A stretch of DNA of 64,000 nt, from assembly GCA_022600195.1 (NCBI GenBank), contig JAHZKX010000047.1, positions 1 through 64,000 on the forward strand, read 5' to 3'. The DNA is from Planctomycetota bacterium (GTDB lineage Bacteria; Planctomycetota; Planctomycetia; Planctomycetales; Planctomycetaceae). The notes under the pieces are model-generated. The model was not told the origin of the DNA. It did not search any database and worked only from the letters and a program-made list of their open reading frames with translations. Shown here piece after piece: positions 53,192-62,031 of the stretch. The first letter of the stretch is position 1. Every line of letters begins with the position of its first letter. A program made the position numbers and the translations under genes.

Positions 53192-54580
53192 ATGAAAAAA
53201 GCATTTGTCGTCAGCTTCGAACAATTACCCGCCTGCATGCTGGGGTGTTATGGTCATCAATGGATTGAAACACCAAATTTCGATCGATTGGCTTCCATTT
53301 CAGTTCTCTTTGATCAGCATTTCGCCAATGAACTCTGCACGACTCAAAATTCGTTTCCCTGGTGGACAAGCCAAACCATTCCAAAGGCGTATGAAGCGGC
53401 AGAGCAGACCAGCGATTCTTTCATTCCCCATCTAAAAAAAAAGGGAATCCATTCGACATTGCTGCTGGAATCAGAAAGTGAAACCGGGCGTCATTCATCG
53501 GCCAGGGCACAGGAGTCATTTTTTAGAGAGTTTGATCAGGTTGAAACTGTATCAGGTCTGAATGGATTTCAGGTCAATGATGATAAAACTCCCATAGCAA
53601 GACTCATGCAAACCGCGATTGACCGGCTGCCAGAGTGGATGGAAAGTTCAAAAGATCAATTAGTCTGGATTCGCTCGGAAGGGGTTCCGTTAGAACCACT
53701 TGCTCCTGAATTTTTCTCAACGCTTTATCTGGATGAAGTTCTCGACCAGGGAGCAGAGGAAGACGAAAGCTCTGATGAAGCGGACATCCGGGAAGAACAG
53801 TTTCATAATGCGGATACAGAACAACCTGAGCCGAATGAAGAAACAGACCCTGTTGCAGAGGATTGGCAGGAATTGATCAAGGCTGTGTCCGAGTTGTTTC
53901 TCAACCCGGAAGAGTGGTCTGAACTCGATGACCAGGAACGACTCATGGCAAGGGCAGTCTATGCCGGCTATGTGACTCTACTCGACCACTGGTTGGGACG
54001 TTTTCTGGATACACTTCTTGAATATGCCGAAACTCAACCAGTTCTGTTGGTTGTCACAGCTGCCCGAGGAGCGAATGAGCTGCTGGGACCTGCCAGGAAT
54101 GTTGAGAACTGGGGACTGTTTGATGAAACGAGCCACGTTCCTTTATTTATTTATGATTCAAAAAATCGGGACCAGGGTAACCGACGACAATTTCTGTCTC
54201 AGTCAGCAGATATTCCCGTTTCATTGTCGAGTTGGCTGGAAACCCCACTGGAGACAGGTTCCCGATCCGGAAATAATTTGCTCGATGTGATTTCTGATCA
54301 GAATTCGCCTGTGGAGCCCATGATTTACGCAGCCAGTGATCATGCATTTGCATTACGAACATCTGAATTTTATTATCTGGAGTCACGAAACCAGATAATG
54401 GCTTCAGAAATCGAAGAGCATGAACTTATGAATGAAGAGTTGCAGGCACAACTTTATCAGAAACCGTCTGATCGGTGGGATGTCTATGAATTGCATACCC
54501 AGCTGCCTGAAGTCGTAGCACAATTTTCTGCCTTGCTAGATGAAAAAAGAACGAAGCACCATGATGAAAATCTATCATAA
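53192..54580 (+). CDS. Sulfatase-fold protein lacking the catalytic residues
   Basis: A 462-residue member of the alkaline-phosphatase/sulfatase superfamily, recognisable by CMLGCYGHQWIETPNFDRLA and ETSHVPLFIYDSK. The metal-binding Asp-Asp of the first strand is replaced by Phe-Glu (VVSFEQLPA, residues 6-14). The formylglycine site C-x-P-S-R is replaced by CTTQNS (49-54). The usual SDHG is TAARG (289-293). There is an acidic insertion of about 60 residues near 185-245. It is therefore probably not a sulfatase and may have a binding or structural role. It lacks a signal peptide. Its 3' end overlaps arsC by 20 bases. Confidence 0.8.
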   Translation: MKKAFVVSFEQLPACMLGCYGHQWIETPNFDRLASISVLFDQHFANELCTTQNSFPWWTSQTIPKAYEAAEQTSDSFIPHLKKKGIHSTLLLESESETGRHSSARAQESFFREFDQVETVSGLNGFQVNDDKTPIARLMQTAIDRLPEWMESSKDQLVWIRSEGVPLEPLAPEFFSTLYLDEVLDQGAEEDESSDEADIREEQFHNADTEQPEPNEETDPVAEDWQELIKAVSELFLNPEEWSELDDQERLMARAVYAGYVTLLDHWLGRFLDTLLEYAETQPVLLVVTAARGANELLGPARNVENWGLFDETSHVPLFIYDSKNRDQGNRRQFLSQSADIPVSLSSWLETPLETGSRSGNNLLDVISDQNSPVEPMIYAASDHAFALRTSEFYYLESRNQIMASEIEEHELMNEELQAQLYQKPSDRWDVYELHTQLPEVVAQFSALLDEKRTKHHDENLS

Positions 54581-54905
54581 TCCGCGTTGTGGAAAGAGCC
54601 GACAGACATTGGCCTTAATTCAAGAGGCTGGTGTCCAGATAGAAGTGATCGAATATCTGAAAACACCACCCGCCGCGGAAGAATTGGATTCCATTTTGAA
54701 AAAGCTGAAAATGGAACCGTGCGAATTAATGCGGAAAGGTGAAGCGATTTACCGCGAACTGAAACTGGCAGAGAAGGAACTCTCACGTGAAGAAGCCATC
54801 TCGATAATGGTGGCTCATCCGAAATTGATTGAACGTCCTATCGTGATCAAAGGCCAAAAAGCTGTTCTCGGACGGCCTCCTGAAAATGTGAAAACGCTGC
54901 TCTAA
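54561..54905 (+). CDS. ArsC/Spx-family reductase (arsenate reductase-like)
   Basis: A 114-residue glutaredoxin-coupled ArsC-type protein. The start MKIYHNPRCGKSRQTL carries the catalytic cysteine in NPRCGKSR. EVIEYLKTPP, RKGEAIYRELKL and the third arginine of the active site in IERPIVIKGQKAVLGRPPE are present. These enzymes reduce arsenate to arsenite or act as thiol-dependent stress proteins. No arsB or arsR lies nearby, so detoxification is not certain. I use the ATG at 54561; another ATG follows at once. It overlaps the previous gene by 20 bases. Confidence 0.85.
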   Translation: MMKIYHNPRCGKSRQTLALIQEAGVQIEVIEYLKTPPAAEELDSILKKLKMEPCELMRKGEAIYRELKLAEKELSREEAISIMVAHPKLIERPIVIKGQKAVLGRPPENVKTLL

Positions 54906-54944
54906 TCGGAAAAAATTCTGACTTGTCCAGACATCAGGTTCGAC

Positions 54945-55601
54945 CTATGACATATTTCGACCCACAAGAAAACCGATCGAGAACGTCAACGCAGCCAGGG
55001 TGAGTAGAATAAAAACCCAGGCACCTGTTGGCAGCTCAAACTTGACGGAACGTTTTAACCGACTTCTCTTTTTTTCTGCTAAAACATTCGAAGCACGTTT
55101 CTGTGCCAGGCTGGCCAGACTTTCTAATTCCTGTTCGTGGTTGATCTCAGAGGGGTTAGCAGAATCAACCTCCAACTGGCTGACCGGAGCCACAGGAGTT
55201 TCAGGATGTTGAGCCAGATCTACTTCCTCCCGTTGTGGGGGGGCAACGATCTGATTGGTGGGTTGTACCTTGACCGCTTCAAATTCCTGTTCTAACACTG
55301 GTGCTATCACCTGTGATTCCGCGGCTACAGAAATCGGCGCCTGCAACGGGAGAGCTTGTTCTGCCTGCTCTTCTTTTTCGACGATCACATTGGCACCAAT
55401 TCCCGCCAGTTCATCCAGCGCATTTGTTAGTTCGGCATCTTTCAGATCTAATCTGGGTTGAGGAATGGGGGCAATCGCTCCATCCAGCCCGGGAACACGA
55501 ACCGATAAACCGCAAGTCGGGCAGTCGACTACTTCCCCCGCTTTGGAGCGAGAAATTCCCATCAGCTGGTCACAATGTTGGCATCGAAATTTGATAGGCA
55601 T
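54945..55601 (-). CDS. Zinc-ribbon, single-pass membrane protein of unknown function
   Basis: A 218-residue protein. The N-terminal zinc ribbon has four cysteines (FRCQHCDQLMG then VVDCPTCGLSV). A long disordered acidic/proline middle follows, and the chain ends in a membrane helix (WVFILLTLAALTFSIGFLVG) preceded by lysines. It belongs to the 'zinc ribbon + tail anchor' proteins common in planctomycetes; function is unknown. It is convergent with arsC, with no terminator seen between. Confidence 0.7.
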   Translation of the reverse strand: MPIKFRCQHCDQLMGISRSKAGEVVDCPTCGLSVRVPGLDGAIAPIPQPRLDLKDAELTNALDELAGIGANVIVEKEEQAEQALPLQAPISVAAESQVIAPVLEQEFEAVKVQPTNQIVAPPQREEVDLAQHPETPVAPVSQLEVDSANPSEINHEQELESLASLAQKRASNVLAEKKRSRLKRSVKFELPTGAWVFILLTLAALTFSIGFLVGRNMS

Positions 55602-55890
55602 ACTGAAATTTCTTTAGATTAACATAAGATCCGCCATTCATGACGTTTCTGTAATAGAGGTACATATTCTGTTAACGTTCTAAACCCATCTTAAACTACA
55701 GGAATTCAGGACGGGAAACCTTTTATGGCGTTAACATGTGACAGAAGTACAAGCTCTCGGTAGAATAGAAAGATATCAAATTTGCTTTTACCTGCTATAA
55801 TCATAGACAGTCAGTTGTGCAGAATAAATCCATGAATGGAAATTATTCAAAAGTTCTGATCTCTCCAAGGTTTACTGCAAGAGGTTTTTT
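55602..55890. other. Intergenic region between two divergent genes
   Basis: About 290 AT-rich bases with promoters for both flanking genes presumed. No gene, hairpin terminator or repeat is evident. Confidence 0.35.
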
Positions 55891-57204
55891 GTGGACGTAG
55901 AGGAATTTCTGAAACGAGACGTCAATCGCCGCCAGTTCCTGGATCGGAGTGCGCGAAATGCCGCCGGTATGGCTGCCGGTGTTGTCGGATTATCCACAAA
56001 TATGACGCTGGCAAACAGTTCACCTAATGAGCGTGTTGTTCTGGCCGGCATTGGTATCCGCGGACAGGGGAAATTTCTGACAACCAGTATGGCGGGATTT
56101 CCCGATGTTAGGTTCAAAACGATTTGTGATGTTGATGAATCGGTTGCACCGGCGGCGATCAAGTCGATCGAAAAAGAGCAGGGTGTGGCACCTCAATTTG
56201 TCACTGATTTTCGTAAAGTTTTGGACGATCCGGAGATTGATGGAGTCGTGATTGCGACGCCCGATCATTGGCATGCACTGATGGCGATCATGGCTTGTCA
56301 GGCTGGAAAAGATGTCTATGTTGAAAAACCGGTTTCACACAATCTGACTGAAGGGTTAAAGATTGTCGAGGCAGCACGAAAACACCAGTGCGTGGTTCAA
56401 TCTGGAATCCATCAGCGAAGTGGGTCGCATTTCCAATCCGCCGTCGATTATGTCCAGAGTGGAAAACTGGGTGAGGTCAAACTGGCTAAAGCCTGGATCA
56501 TTCATCGACGGAAACCAATTGGTAAAAAGAAAAACACGTCCGTGCCTGCAGGAGTGGATTATGATCTCTGGTTAGGGCCTGCTGCGAATCGTCCTTTTAA
56601 TCCGAATCGATTTCATTATAACTGGCACTGGTTCTGGGATTATGGGACCGGTGAGATGGGGAACTGGGGCGTGCATATGCTTGATATCGCACGCTGGGGA
56701 CTGGACGTCGACTTGCCAGAGAGAATCTCTGCATCAGGCGGAAAATATTTCTTTGACGATGATCAGGAAACACCGGATACCCAGGTTGTTCAATACAACT
56801 ATGCAAAGAAGACAATCATCTGGGAGCATCGTCTCTGGAGTGTGCATGGCATGGAAGGCCGCAACGCCGCTGCCGCCTTTTATGGCGATCAGGGAACTCT
56901 TGTCGTTGATCGAGGGGGCTGGAAAGTTTATGACCAGAAAGAAGCAGTCACTTCGGGTACCAGCGATCAGGCGGCAACGCATCATCGCAATTTTATAGAT
57001 TGCATCAAAACGCGAAATAAACCAACTTCAGATATCGAGATCGGCCACATTTCCAGTGCGTTATGCCACTTGGGAAATATCGCTTACCGGGCAGGCCATG
57101 AGATTCAATATGATGCAAAGCAAAATCGTGTGCTGGGAAATCAACAGGCAAATACACTACTGGGGCGTGAATACCGACAAGCCTGGGAACTGCCTCAGGT
57201 CTAA
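55891..57204 (+). CDS. Gfo/Idh/MocA family oxidoreductase with a Tat-like leader
   Basis: A 437-residue exported oxidoreductase. The N-terminus carries RRQFLDRSARNAAGMAAGVVG, a twin-arginine leader. The Rossmann domain starts VLAGIGIRGQGKFL, and the family EKP motif is in VYVEKPVSHNL near residue 148. NWGVHMLDIARWGLD in the C-terminal domain carries the usual catalytic-like histidine. These enzymes use NAD(P) and sugars; many planctomycete members are exported and their substrates are unknown. The start is GTG at 55891, with AAGAGG about 7 bases before. A bidirectional terminator follows. Confidence 0.88.
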   Translation: MDVEEFLKRDVNRRQFLDRSARNAAGMAAGVVGLSTNMTLANSSPNERVVLAGIGIRGQGKFLTTSMAGFPDVRFKTICDVDESVAPAAIKSIEKEQGVAPQFVTDFRKVLDDPEIDGVVIATPDHWHALMAIMACQAGKDVYVEKPVSHNLTEGLKIVEAARKHQCVVQSGIHQRSGSHFQSAVDYVQSGKLGEVKLAKAWIIHRRKPIGKKKNTSVPAGVDYDLWLGPAANRPFNPNRFHYNWHWFWDYGTGEMGNWGVHMLDIARWGLDVDLPERISASGGKYFFDDDQETPDTQVVQYNYAKKTIIWEHRLWSVHGMEGRNAAAAFYGDQGTLVVDRGGWKVYDQKEAVTSGTSDQAATHHRNFIDCIKTRNKPTSDIEIGHISSALCHLGNIAYRAGHEIQYDAKQNRVLGNQQANTLLGREYRQAWELPQV

Positions 57205-57232
57205 ATAGCAATCAGTAGAACCCATTGGGAAC

Positions 57233-57279
57233 AAAAAATAACTTCCTGACAGTTGAAAGTACTGCCAGGAAGTTTTTTT
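57233..57279. terminator. Bidirectional Rho-independent terminator
   Basis: AACTTCCTG (57240-57248) pairs with CAGGAAGTT (57266-57274), and inside it CAGT (57250-57253) with ACTG (57261-57264). T-tails exist in both directions (T7 at 57273-57279 on the plus strand; AAAAAA at 57233-57238 gives a T-run on the minus). It serves the oxidoreductase (plus) and the Tad operon (minus). Confidence 0.9.
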
Positions 57280-57297
57280 ATTCGTTGATGAACTCGC

Positions 57298-58419
57298 TTA
57301 TTGTTGGTTACCCACCTGCTGATACAAGTCTGTTGTCGTATTGAGACTATCGCTTCCACCAGACTGGAAGAAGTCAGACAATTCTACAATCGCCGGTCCC
57401 AACAGGAAAATATAAATTGCGGGCATCAAACAGAGTACGGTTGGAAAGAGCAGTTTAAACGTTGCTTTATTCGCTTTTTCGTCAGCACGTTGCTGCAAAC
57501 TCTCGCGGATGTTATCACTGTATTCCTGCAAAGCAGATGTGACATCGGTTCCCATTTGATCGGTTTGAATCAACAGGGAAGCAAACGAGTGAACTTCCGG
57601 AACATCAATACGCTTACTGAAATTGGAAAGTGCTTGCGAAAATGTTCCGATTGATGATTGTTCGATGACGATTCTTAACTCATGTGCTAATGCCGGATAA
57701 ACTTTTCCCAATTCGGTACCGACTCGCTTTAACGCTTGAGGAACCATCATCCCCTGGGACACGCACATGTTTAACATGTCCAACATGTCAGGGATACCCT
57801 GTTCGATTTCACTTCTTCGGTCAGTGGCCTGGCCGGTCACGACCAGAAAGGGAACCGCCCAGACCAGAACTGGTACTACAATCATGGCGATCAGGATGGG
57901 GATTTCAAATCGTTCCGGAGCCAGAATTAATGCTGCACCGAAGAAAAAGATGGTTCCCAGAATCGCAAGATAGCGAATGGCCGAAAAGTTCTGCAGTGCG
58001 TGTGGTTGATAATAACCGGCAGCCTGCAACTCTGTTTTGGTTTTGGAACGCCGTGTGTCAGATTCGGGCATCATCTCCGCCAGAGCTGGCGTCGCTGAAC
58101 CGAATACAAAGTCATCAGTTCCCATCGCGGGAACTTCTCCCGCTTCTACCTGAGGCAATGTCGCCTCGGCATTCTCATCTGTTGTGTTGACATTGGAAAA
58201 CAGTTGACGATTTTCCCATGTCGCAGACGTAGAAGTCGAGGAGGATGCTGATGGCAATAACGAAAGTTTTTCAGGTGTGGTTTCCACTTCCTGAGTTTCG
58301 TGCTTAACATCTTCCGTCGTTGACTCAGTAGATCGCTTGCGAATGATGCGATATAACATCCAGAGAATGGTGATACCACAAACTGCGTAAAAAACTGTGA
58401 TTGTTGTTGGTGTAAACAT
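57298..58419 (-). CDS. tadC: Tad pilus inner-membrane platform protein TadC (type II secretion F domain)
   Basis: A 373-residue protein with an N-terminal membrane helix (TTITVFYAVCGITILWMLY) and a 140-residue cytoplasmic linker. A second helix pair (AILGTIFFFGAALILAPERF, IPILIAMIVVPVLVWAVPFL) precedes the T2SF domain (IPDMLDMLNMCVSQGMMVPQ, ALAHELRIVIEQSSIGTF, SFASLLIQTDQMGTDVTSA). A last helix (LLFPTVLCLMPAIYIFLLGP) ends the domain. TadC forms the platform with TadB that the ATPase drives. It is the last gene of the operon and is followed by the bidirectional terminator. Confidence 0.84.
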   Translation of the reverse strand: MFTPTTITVFYAVCGITILWMLYRIIRKRSTESTTEDVKHETQEVETTPEKLSLLPSASSSTSTSATWENRQLFSNVNTTDENAEATLPQVEAGEVPAMGTDDFVFGSATPALAEMMPESDTRRSKTKTELQAAGYYQPHALQNFSAIRYLAILGTIFFFGAALILAPERFEIPILIAMIVVPVLVWAVPFLVVTGQATDRRSEIEQGIPDMLDMLNMCVSQGMMVPQALKRVGTELGKVYPALAHELRIVIEQSSIGTFSQALSNFSKRIDVPEVHSFASLLIQTDQMGTDVTSALQEYSDNIRESLQQRADEKANKATFKLLFPTVLCLMPAIYIFLLGPAIVELSDFFQSGGSDSLNTTTDLYQQVGNQQ

Positions 58420-58467
58420 AGGATTGCCCTCGCCGTTAACCGGCAGGTCTCATTATTTTTAGTTTGA

Positions 58468-59328
58468 TCAGGAACGTTGACTTGTTTTCAAAACTCTCAG
58501 CACCCATAAAGATCCAATAACCTGTAATGCAATAGCGGTAAAGGTTGCTGCCCGTCCCCACGATGATGCCATTAACGTTGTTAAATATGTGGAATCACGT
58601 AAGATGAAGAAACCCAAAATCAGAGGTGGCAGCATAATCATCAAGACGGCTGTGGCACGGCTACCGGCAGTAGCAGTACGTAATCGACCCAAAAATAACA
58701 TACGGTCTCGGATCGTTCTTGCCAGTCGTTCGAGCACTTTGACCAGGTCACCCCCGGTCTCCTGATGCACAATTAAGGCCATCGAAAGAATGTTCAAGCT
58801 GGTAACGCCCGTTCGTTCGAACAGTCCGTCCAGGGCATCTTTCATGGAAACGCCCATTTGTAACCGACGTGAAGATTCTTTGAGTTCATCTCCTAACGGT
58901 GCGGGTGTTTTTTCAGAGACATCAATGAAACAGTGTGTCAGGCTTCGTCCCGTCTTGGCGGCACGAGCTAATTCATCAATCATGTCCGAAAGTTGTTCGT
59001 TGATACGTTTTTGACGTTGGCCGCGCCGGTAAATCAGATAGCCGATCGGAGCAATTCCCCCCAACATAAACGCAATAGATGCTGTCAGGAAATTTTCCTG
59101 CAAAATGAACATCAATCCGCCTAACAGTAGTGAGGTCAACAGGCAGAAAAACAGAACAATGCCCGGGTCAGCTGTGATTCCGGAATGGATGACCAATTCG
59201 TCAAATCCACCATTCACACGATTACCGATTTGTTTTGAATCGGTCGTGGCATATTTATTTCGATCTCGGAGAATATCCGAAAATTCATCTGTCGAAATGT
59301 TGGTATTAATTGCGGCGTCAGTTGCCAT
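58468..59328 (-). CDS. tadB: Tad pilus inner-membrane platform protein TadB (type II secretion F domain)
   Basis: A 286-residue protein with paired N-terminal helices (VLFFCLLTSLLLGGLMFIL, LTASIAFMLGGIAPIGYLIY). The T2SF domain (LSDMIDELARAAKTGRSLTH, VSMKDALDGLFERTGVTSLN, ILSMALIVHQETGGDLVKV) and C-terminal helices follow. It sits between the ATPase gene (11 bases away) and tadC, the usual tadABC order. The N-terminal ~45 residues are polar and cytoplasmic. Role: pairs with TadC to form the pilus-assembly platform. Confidence 0.85.
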   Translation of the reverse strand: MATDAAINTNISTDEFSDILRDRNKYATTDSKQIGNRVNGGFDELVIHSGITADPGIVLFFCLLTSLLLGGLMFILQENFLTASIAFMLGGIAPIGYLIYRRGQRQKRINEQLSDMIDELARAAKTGRSLTHCFIDVSEKTPAPLGDELKESSRRLQMGVSMKDALDGLFERTGVTSLNILSMALIVHQETGGDLVKVLERLARTIRDRMLFLGRLRTATAGSRATAVLMIMLPPLILGFFILRDSTYLTTLMASSWGRAATFTAIALQVIGSLWVLRVLKTSQRS

Positions 59329-59339
59329 TGATCAATCTC

Positions 59340-60692
59340 CTATTCATCCCGCTTGTCTGATTGACTATCATTTGTTTCTAATTCACGGGCCTGAAAAAGA
59401 TCATCTAAGTCATTAAAGTTAGTTTGTGTTAACCAGTTCATGGCAACAGGATGGTGCCCGGTTGCATAAAATGAACCATTCACATTCCCTTGTTTATCAA
59501 CGTCGGTAATGCGATAGACGAACAGGTCTTCCACCATGTATTCACCATTCTGGAAACCGATCAATTCCGATATACGCATTACTTTTCGCTTACCATTGGG
59601 AAGTCGCGTAATGTGTACCAGCAAGTGAACAGCCGAGGCGATATAACGACGGGCAATTGAGTTGGGAAGTTCCGCACCAGATAACGCGATCATCAATTCC
59701 AGTCGGTCTAATGCATCGCGGGTATCATTCGCGTGAACGGTACTCATGGAGCCATCGTGACCGGTATTCATGGCCTGTAGCATTTCCAAAACTTCACCGC
59801 CGCGAGATTCCCCAACGATAATTCGGTCCGGCCGCATTCGCAGACTGTTTTTCAATAAGTCCCGTTGATCGATTTCTCCCTGGCCTTCAATGTTAGAAGG
59901 TCTGGCTTCCAGTGAGACCACGTCTGGCTGTTGAAGTTGTAATTCTGCTGTCTGTTCGATGGTGACAATTCGTTCTTTACCAGAAATATAACGACTGAGG
60001 TTATTCAACAGCGTTGTTTTACCAGCACCCGTACCACCACTAATCAGAATATTAAGCCGTCCCTAGACGGCAATTTCCAGAAATTTTGCCATATCGGGGG
60101 CCAATGATCCCATATTAACCATATCATCGAACCGTAAAGCGTTCGTTCGAAAACGACGAATGGAAAGTGTAGGACCCTTTAAAGCCAAAGGTGGAATTAC
60201 GGCATTCAAACGAGAACCATCAGGAAGCTTGGCGTCAACCATCGGTGAGACTTCGTCGATTCGTCGTCCCGCACGACCTACCAGACGATGAATTAACTGG
60301 AGCAAATGCTCGTCATCAGCAAAACTGATATCAGTTTGTTCCAGAACACCATTGCGTTCAATAAATACCTTGTCGGCACCATTTACCAGTACATCGCTGA
60401 TATCAGGATCGCTCATCAATGGCTCCAATGGACCAAAACCGTAGATCTCGTCCAGGATCTCACGTACCATGACATCACGGTTCTTCTGATCCAGCGAAAT
60501 CTCCTGCTGCAAGCATAAATGCTCTGCCAGACCACGCAACTTAATGCGTAAATCGTTTTCCGGCAGTTCGCCTGCTTTGGAAAAATCGATGGCGTCCACC
60601 ATCTGGCGATGCAGTTGTGTTTTCAGCCTCTGAAAGGCTTTTTTCGCTTCGGCAGTTGAACTGGCAACTGTAGTTTCACTTTGTAATACCAT
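59340..60692 (-). pseudogene. Tad pilus ATPase gene (tadA/cpaF) interrupted by an in-frame TAG
   Basis: Read from ATG 60692, the frame runs 209 codons and hits TAG at 60063-60065. The same frame then continues to 59340, with no shift, for a total of 450 sense codons plus the amber. Before the stop is the CpaF N-terminal domain (DEIYGFGPLEPLMSDPDISD, LIHRLVGRAGRRIDEVSPMV). Just after it is Walker [16 protein letters not shown], then DAIRRS-like ATPase sequence with [20 protein letters not shown] and the [17 protein letters not shown] box. An ordinary residue (often R, K or Q) is expected at the amber. The first half is truncated before the ATPase core, and the second half has no start codon before Walker A, so the gene is probably non-functional unless TAG is read through or is a sequencing error. 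Confidence 0.85.
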
Positions 60693-60706
60693 TTTAATCT
60701 CCGCCC

Positions 60707-61966
60707 TTACTGGGTCAGATAAAGCTTGTAAATGTATTTGTTTTTACGTTGTTGATCGTTGTCTGTTTTGGTTTTCGAATTAGAAGCAGATTGACTGTCC
60801 GTTTCAGGTGGCTTACCTTTGGCCAGAATTCCAGTGCGTGTCGTCATCACTCCAGGTTGAAGGATGATTTCACATGTCTGGTTCTCCAGTCGTTTGATCG
60901 ACATAATCCTGCCTGCGACCATGTTCGTACAGTCGGCAAGTCCTGTATGGGATCGGGATGATGACTCAACCTTGTCATACAAAAAACAAATCCGACACTG
61001 TCCCGTCATCTTCTGAAATGCGTCCTGTTCATTGTCTTCTAGTGCAGGGCTGCAATTCACTTGAATCGGTCCTGCATTAAATGACAGTTCGCCGTGATAG
61101 TGTTTCAGATCCTGCTTTGTCAGCCCTGATAGTATTTGCCTCTCAACAGATTCAGAATTATGAAGTGAGCCAAAATCGAGGACTTGCAGATTGGCATCTG
61201 AAATATTTCCCCGTCGTGGTTTTCCTGTAAGTAGTATTTCCGGTATACCATCTGAACCACGCGTGACCGTTTTTGTATCCGCGTTATATCGATATTCATC
61301 CTTGCCCTTTTTCTGATCAATCTGCAGTTCCCAGGTCTCCGTATGTTTTCCTGAAGGATCATTTTTCAGAATTGCCAGCGGAAATGCAGGAACAGACACA
61401 TTTGCAAAAGGTCGAACACCAATAATGTGGTTGTCAATCGTTGCTTCAATTTGTGCGCCCGTCGTTCCCGAATTTGTACTCGTGAATTCAGATACGAAAT
61501 CTGCTACCGGATTATTAAGGCGACTTATTTGGTGAGTCTTCAATTGAATGCTCATTGGCTGATGATCGGTTTGAAGAAATCGTTTGATACCCGTATCAGC
61601 CACGGGGATCGATTTTCCAAAAAATAAATTTTCATCTTTAATCAGTGGAATACCAATTCTATGTCCTGCAACGGTATTCAGAATAATTGCACGATTGGCT
61701 GCCTTTTCTGCCCGCTCCATCAGGGTCTGGTAATTTGGTTTTTCTTTCAGTAAGTCATCTGCTGCCAGTTCCTGTCCGGCTGCTAAGACTGCGGTTTCGA
61801 TACACGTTGTTACCTCCAGAGACGCAGCATCCAGCCAGAGTCGATTCACAACCAGTGCTATACCAGCCAATACGACAAGCAGCACCATCGCGGCCAGAGG
61901 GGTGATGACCCCTCGTCGGCCGACGGTTTGTGAGACTGTGATGTGAGCTCGTTGGTAACGTTTCAT
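60707..61966 (-). CDS. Tad pilus TadG-like protein
   Basis: A 419-residue protein. After a short basic leader comes a TadG-type N-terminal helix (GVITPLAAMVLLVVLAGIALVVN). A long extracytoplasmic domain follows, with VTTCIETAVLAAGQELAADDL typical of the Tad minor-pilin fold. The C-terminal part ends in a glutamine/lysine tail without a VWA metal motif that I can see. It lies between cpaB and the ATPase gene where a secretin gene (cpaC) is often found, and no secretin is present here. Confidence 0.7.
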   Translation of the reverse strand: MKRYQRAHITVSQTVGRRGVITPLAAMVLLVVLAGIALVVNRLWLDAASLEVTTCIETAVLAAGQELAADDLLKEKPNYQTLMERAEKAANRAIILNTVAGHRIGIPLIKDENLFFGKSIPVADTGIKRFLQTDHQPMSIQLKTHQISRLNNPVADFVSEFTSTNSGTTGAQIEATIDNHIIGVRPFANVSVPAFPLAILKNDPSGKHTETWELQIDQKKGKDEYRYNADTKTVTRGSDGIPEILLTGKPRRGNISDANLQVLDFGSLHNSESVERQILSGLTKQDLKHYHGELSFNAGPIQVNCSPALEDNEQDAFQKMTGQCRICFLYDKVESSSRSHTGLADCTNMVAGRIMSIKRLENQTCEIILQPGVMTTRTGILAKGKPPETDSQSASNSKTKTDNDQQRKNKYIYKLYLTQ

Positions 61967-62031
61967 GAGTATCTATTTCAGCAATCATCAACAACAGAGA
62001 TAGAATAAACAGTTCCTGATTCCATGGCGGC

